From NCBI GenBank assembly GCA_022009855.1, contig CP091727.1:2666001-2730000 (forward strand): a stretch of 64,000 bases of DNA. The letters run 5' to 3'. The stretch is from Lentisphaeria bacterium. GTDB lineage: Bacteria; Verrucomicrobiota; Lentisphaeria; Victivallales; Victivallaceae. Position 1 is the stretch's first letter; every line of letters begins with the position of its first letter. Made by a program: the position numbers and the translations under genes. The notes under the pieces were generated by a model. That model did no database searches and was not told where the DNA came from. It saw only the letters and a list, made by a program, of their open reading frames with translations. Shown piece after piece: positions 60,940 to 64,000 of the stretch.

Positions 60940-62390
60940 TCAGGAATCGGTCTGAACACAGCCGTCGAGATACTTCAGCATGGCGGGGGAACGGAGATTT
61001 TCGATGATCTTGGATTCGAGCTGGCGGATCCGTTCCCGGGTCAGGTTGAAACGGTGGCTGATATCCACCAGCGGCAGGCTGGGCTGGCCGAAGAGGCCGA
61101 AGCGCAGGATGATGATCTGCTGGTCGCGTTCCGGCAGCGTGCGCAGCATCTCATACAGTTTTTCGTAGAGCAGCCCGCGGGCGAACTCCCTCACCGGATT
61201 GCCGGTGCTGTCGTCGGCGATCAGATCCTCCAGCATGGCGCCGTCGTCGCTGTTTGCAATCGGCGCCTGAAGCGAGATGGTCTGACAGGCCATTTTCCGG
61301 ATGGCGCTGACCCGTGCGACCGGCATTTCGGAGCAGGGCGGCCAGCTCTTCGATTTCCGGTTCCCGGCCATGAGCCTGAATGAACCGCTGCTCGGCCCAG
61401 GTCATGGAGTTGATCGCATGGACCATGTGGGCGGGGATGCGGATCACCCGGGATTGTTCGGCAATCGACCGTGAGATGTTGTGTTTGATCCACCAGCTGG
61501 CGTAGGTGCTGAATTTGTTGCCGAGTCGGAAATCGAACTTCTCCAGGGCCCGCAGCAATCCGAGATTGCCTTCCTGAATGAGGTCGTTGAACGGGAGTCC
61601 ACGATTGCGGTACTTCTGGGCTATGCTGATGACCAGCCGCAGATTGGCCTCAATCATTTTCTGCCTGAGTTCCTCAAGTCGCTCATGGATTTCGAGGAGT
61701 TTGCGGATTTCGACGACCAGCTCCGGATAACGCATGAGGAACCTGTCTTCCAGGAGTTTGCGTCGCCGTTCATCAACTTCGCCCGGATCAAACCGGAACT
61801 GCTGATTGAAGCCGATTCCCGGCTGGATCAGACGGGCGTAATCGACGACAATGAGGAAAAATTCGTCGAGTTGATCTCCTGAGATGTCGAATTTCCGAAG
61901 GGCTTCGCAAAGTTTTTTTCGCTCTTCCCCGCATGGTTTTCCGGCGTGGAACGTTGTCAGGAGGGTCTGATGCCGTTCCTTGAGTTCGGCGCGCCACTGA
62001 GAGAGCTGAGAGAGGAGCTCTCCCGGGGATATCTCCTCCCGCCGGAGGGAGGACGGCAAGAAATAATCGGCGGGATCTGAATTGGTCCGGAGGCATTCGT
62101 CGAGGAGCCGCAAATGTTCCTGTGCGACGAATCCGGAAAGCGTGGACCTGATAGCGCAGTTCCCGGGTGACGGCATCGATTTCGTTACCGAGTTTCTCCT
62201 GTTCCTCCGGGGGAAGCGGGGGGAGTTTCCCGATCTGCTGGAGGTAGGAGGCGAGGGAATCGGGGAAATCTCCGCTGTCGACGTTGGCAAGAGAGTTTTC
62301 CTGCGTCTCAGTATTTTCCAGTTCGTGATGGGGGATTTCCTCATGCTTCACCTCAATCAGGTCTGTGGCTTGCTGTGTCCGGCAGACCAT
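60940..62390 (-). CDS. Sigma-70 family RNA polymerase sigma factor (RpoD/RpoS class), frameshifted
   Basis: About 482 residues. Region 1.2 (DSLASYLQQIGKLPPLPPEEQ), a long non-conserved stretch (~75-235), region 2 (MIEANLRLVISIAQKYRNRG, FNDLIQEGNLGLLRALEKFD, FSTYASWWIKHNISRSIAEQ), region 3 and region 4 (LPERDQQIIILRFGLFG, FNLTRERIRQLESKIIENLR). It directs RNA polymerase to -10/-35 promoters. It may be the housekeeping factor or a group 2 relative; region 2.4 differs from the usual TYATWWIRQAI. Two single-base insertions, near 62144 and 61327, split it; joins read HAFGFVAQEH and LLEMPVARVSAIRKM. I chose the ATG at 62390; the ribosome site is weak. Confidence 0.9.
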
Positions 62391-62470
62391 TCTCTTATTA
62401 TAAAATAGCTCCAATCGCGCATTTCTCCACATCCTGAATCAATTTTTATCGTATTTTTTCAAAATTCTCC

Positions 62471-62498
62471 TTGATTTTCTCCAAAATACCGCTATTTT
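62471..62498 (+). promoter_or_regulatory. Probable tRNA-Ala promoter
   Basis: TTGATT (62471-62476), 16 bases, TATTTT (62493-62498), followed by a GCAGG-GAAA-CCTGC hairpin just before the tRNA. Confidence 0.4.
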
Positions 62499-62534
62499 AA
62501 GGGACGTCGCAGGGAAACCTGCCATTGAATCAAT

Positions 62535-62611
62535 GGGGCTGTAGCTCAGTTGGCTAGAGCGATACGTTCGCATCGTATAGGTCATGGGTTCGACTCCCAC
62601 CAGCTCCACCA
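62535..62611 (+). tRNA. tRNA-Ala (anticodon CGC)
   Basis: 77 nt with encoded CCA. The acceptor stem GGGGCTG pairs with CAGCTCC and carries the G3:U70 pair that marks alanine tRNAs. D stem GCTC/GAGC, anticodon stem ATACG/CGTAT with loop TTCGCAT (anticodon CGC), T loop TTCGACT. One A-C mismatch is seen at the base of the T stem. The 3' half directly precedes an integrase gene, so it is the likely attachment site. Confidence 0.93.
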
Positions 62612-62721
62612 TTTTTAAGCTCAAAAACGGGGATTCTTCCCCGTTTCTTCCCCATAAAGTTCGCATGTCGGGCTTTTTGTGTGCTATATTGCGCCATAAT
62701 CTGTCAGAACAGGTTATCAGA

Positions 62722-64000
62722 ATGAACGCAGGAAGCAGGATCAAAAACCGGATGCAGAAACTCCACGGAACACTCAGGAGAAAAAACGCCCGAGGACCCT
62801 TCTATTACCGACTCACGGTGGCCAACGGGGTGCGGAAAGAATTCGCTCTCAAAACGACCGATGAACTTGAGGCGCTTCAACGTGCGGAGGAACTGGATCC
62901 CATCTGAGCCGCCCCGACCATGGACGTTGCAGCAGCTCAACTCAATGCGATCAAAGGTTTCTCCCGACAGGCGGAAAAACTCCCGCTCGCAGAAGGGTGG
63001 GCCAGATACGAGGTTCACCCGCCGCGGGCGACTCCGCATACCGTAAGCGAACAGCTTTCTTATAAGAGAACTTACGAAGACTTCGTTGCATTCGCCACAA
63101 CTCCCGGACGACATAAGGTCATCGCCTCAGTCTCGGAGCTTGATGAACGGGTCGCCGAAGAGCTTGCCGAATTCATGAGAAAACAACCTCAGGCCGTTGA
63201 CACTCATAATCGTAAAATCAAGCGACTCCGGAAAATCTTCGACTGCCTCAAGGACTATTACCCCGGAGAAAATCCATTTCGCTCCAGAACACTTCTGCGC
63301 AATGCACGGGAGGAACAGAATGCCGTCCTTCGCCGCCAGGCGTTCAGCAAGGAACAGGAGCAGCAGCTTCGCGAGGTTCTTGCCGACGACAAATATCACG
63401 TCATGAACAAACCGGAAATCCGTGTCATCTACTACATCGGCATGTTCACCGGGCAACGTCTGAAAGACTGTGTTCTGCTACAATGGCAGAACGTCGATAT
63501 GGAACGCCGGCGAATCTGGGTAAAGCAGTTCAAGACCGGCAAGGAGGTGACCATTCCGATGGCCGCCGAGCTGTACGCTGTACTTGAGGAAGCGCAACCC
63601 TGGAAAGAGGATCAATATGTCTGTCCGAAATCCGCCGCCCGGTACAATAAGGTGGACCAAAACGGCAAAAATGTAGGAGTCAATCTGATCAATATCGACG
63701 TTTTACGTGTGATCCGCTGGATCGGCCTGGAACCGTCGGTTGCAGTTCCCGGACGCAGTAAAAAGATGACGATATATGGATTTCACTCTCTCCGTCACGC
63801 ATTCGCGAGTTTCTGTGCCGAGGCTGGCGTGCCAAAGGCGGTTCTGCTTTCTATTCTCGGGACCGATTCTGAGATCGCAGACAAATATTACACCCACGTC
63901 GGTGATGCCGCCCAACAGCAGGCGATTGATGCGGTCAGCGGAACCATGAACGGCAAGAGTGACCGTGATAAAATCAACGAAGTTCTAGCCTTGCTAAAAG
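62722..64000 (+). CDS. Tyrosine recombinase/integrase, interrupted by an in-frame TGA and cut by the window end
   Basis: At least 426 codons. Codons 1-61 (from MNAGSRIKNRMQKLHG) form an N-terminal part ending in a TGA at 62905-62907; the same frame reopens without a shift (AAPTMDVAAAQLNAIKG) and runs past 64000. Catalytic residues: Arg in FTGQRLKDCVLL, Lys in KQFKTGKEV, His and Arg in GFHSLRHAFAS, Tyr in DKYYTHV; the usual His of the LGH element is Thr (ILGTDSEIADKYYTH). If the TGA is real, translation could restart at the ATG at 62920. Placed 110 bases after tRNA-Ala, it is probably the integrase of a genomic island that continues beyond the window. Confidence 0.85.

Noticed and set aside
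62397..62402. TATAAT directly before the sigma factor start as a leaderless promoter
   Set aside because: No TTG-type -35 lies 16-18 bases upstream in this AT-rich stretch, unlike the epimerase case, so the match may be chance.
62905..62907. TGA read as tryptophan (recoded genetic code)
   Set aside because: Other genes in the window end at TGA in normal positions, for example the beta-galactosidase and the LacI-type regulator, so genome-wide recoding is not supported.
1..64000. CRISPR array or known defence system
   Set aside because: No regularly spaced repeats and no cas, restriction or toxin-antitoxin genes were recognised. The only mobile genes are the IS5-family transposase and the integrase.

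Overview
The window is about 60% G+C and looks like the chromosome of a saccharolytic, anaerobic Lentisphaerae-type bacterium close to Victivallis. This is inference from content. The signs are many large secreted carbohydrate-active enzymes, GntR/LacI/AraC regulators beside them, DUF1559-type pseudopilins with an H-X9-DG motif scattered among the enzymes, and LVIVD-repeat propellers. No marker was searched against a database.

Layout. 39-2585: a DUF4091/GH123-like protein and a sugar-phosphate isomerase-like TIM barrel. 2926-4665: ribosomal protein S1. 4751-8818: an AraC regulator divergent from a GH2 beta-galactosidase. 8905-13962 (minus): a GDP-sugar reductase-like epimerase, a pseudopilin, a clan GH-A hydrolase and a GntR/LacI regulator. 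14367-22792: housekeeping genes pnp, a GT4 glycosyltransferase, leuS, yebC and uvrC. 22905-33182: a GntR/LacI regulator, a 1,357-residue secreted protein, a pseudopilin, an LVIVD propeller and a PL8-type lyase. 33317-41807: an isochorismatase-like hydrolase, then a long minus-strand run (LysR, hflX, coiled-coil/TPR protein, DUF308 membrane protein, a second LVIVD propeller). 42111-50443: secreted hydroxyisourate hydrolase, AraC, pseudopilin, GH, M48 lipoprotein, LacI-type regulator and pseudopilin. 50464-54380: a GH gene split by a complete IS5-family element. 54602-60838 (minus): an FAD oxidoreductase and a ferric/polyamine-type ABC importer. 60940-62390 (minus): a sigma-70 factor. 62535-62611: tRNA-Ala(CGC), followed by a tyrosine recombinase that runs off the window, probably the edge of an integrated element.

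The main biological theme is a module seen four times: one transcription regulator, one H-X9-DG pseudopilin and one large secreted glycan-active enzyme, twice with stop/start overlaps. It suggests that each glycan locus carries its own pseudopilin, perhaps for export or display of the neighbouring enzyme.

About 25 of roughly 40 genes contain small indels, mostly one base and mostly in homopolymer runs, including essential genes (leuS, the sigma factor) and pnp. I treat these as sequence errors and give the full span of each gene. Sixteen sigma-70 promoters can be read (TTGnnn, 16-17 bp, TATnnT), with TATGTT a recurring -10. No CRISPR array, rRNA or second tRNA was seen.
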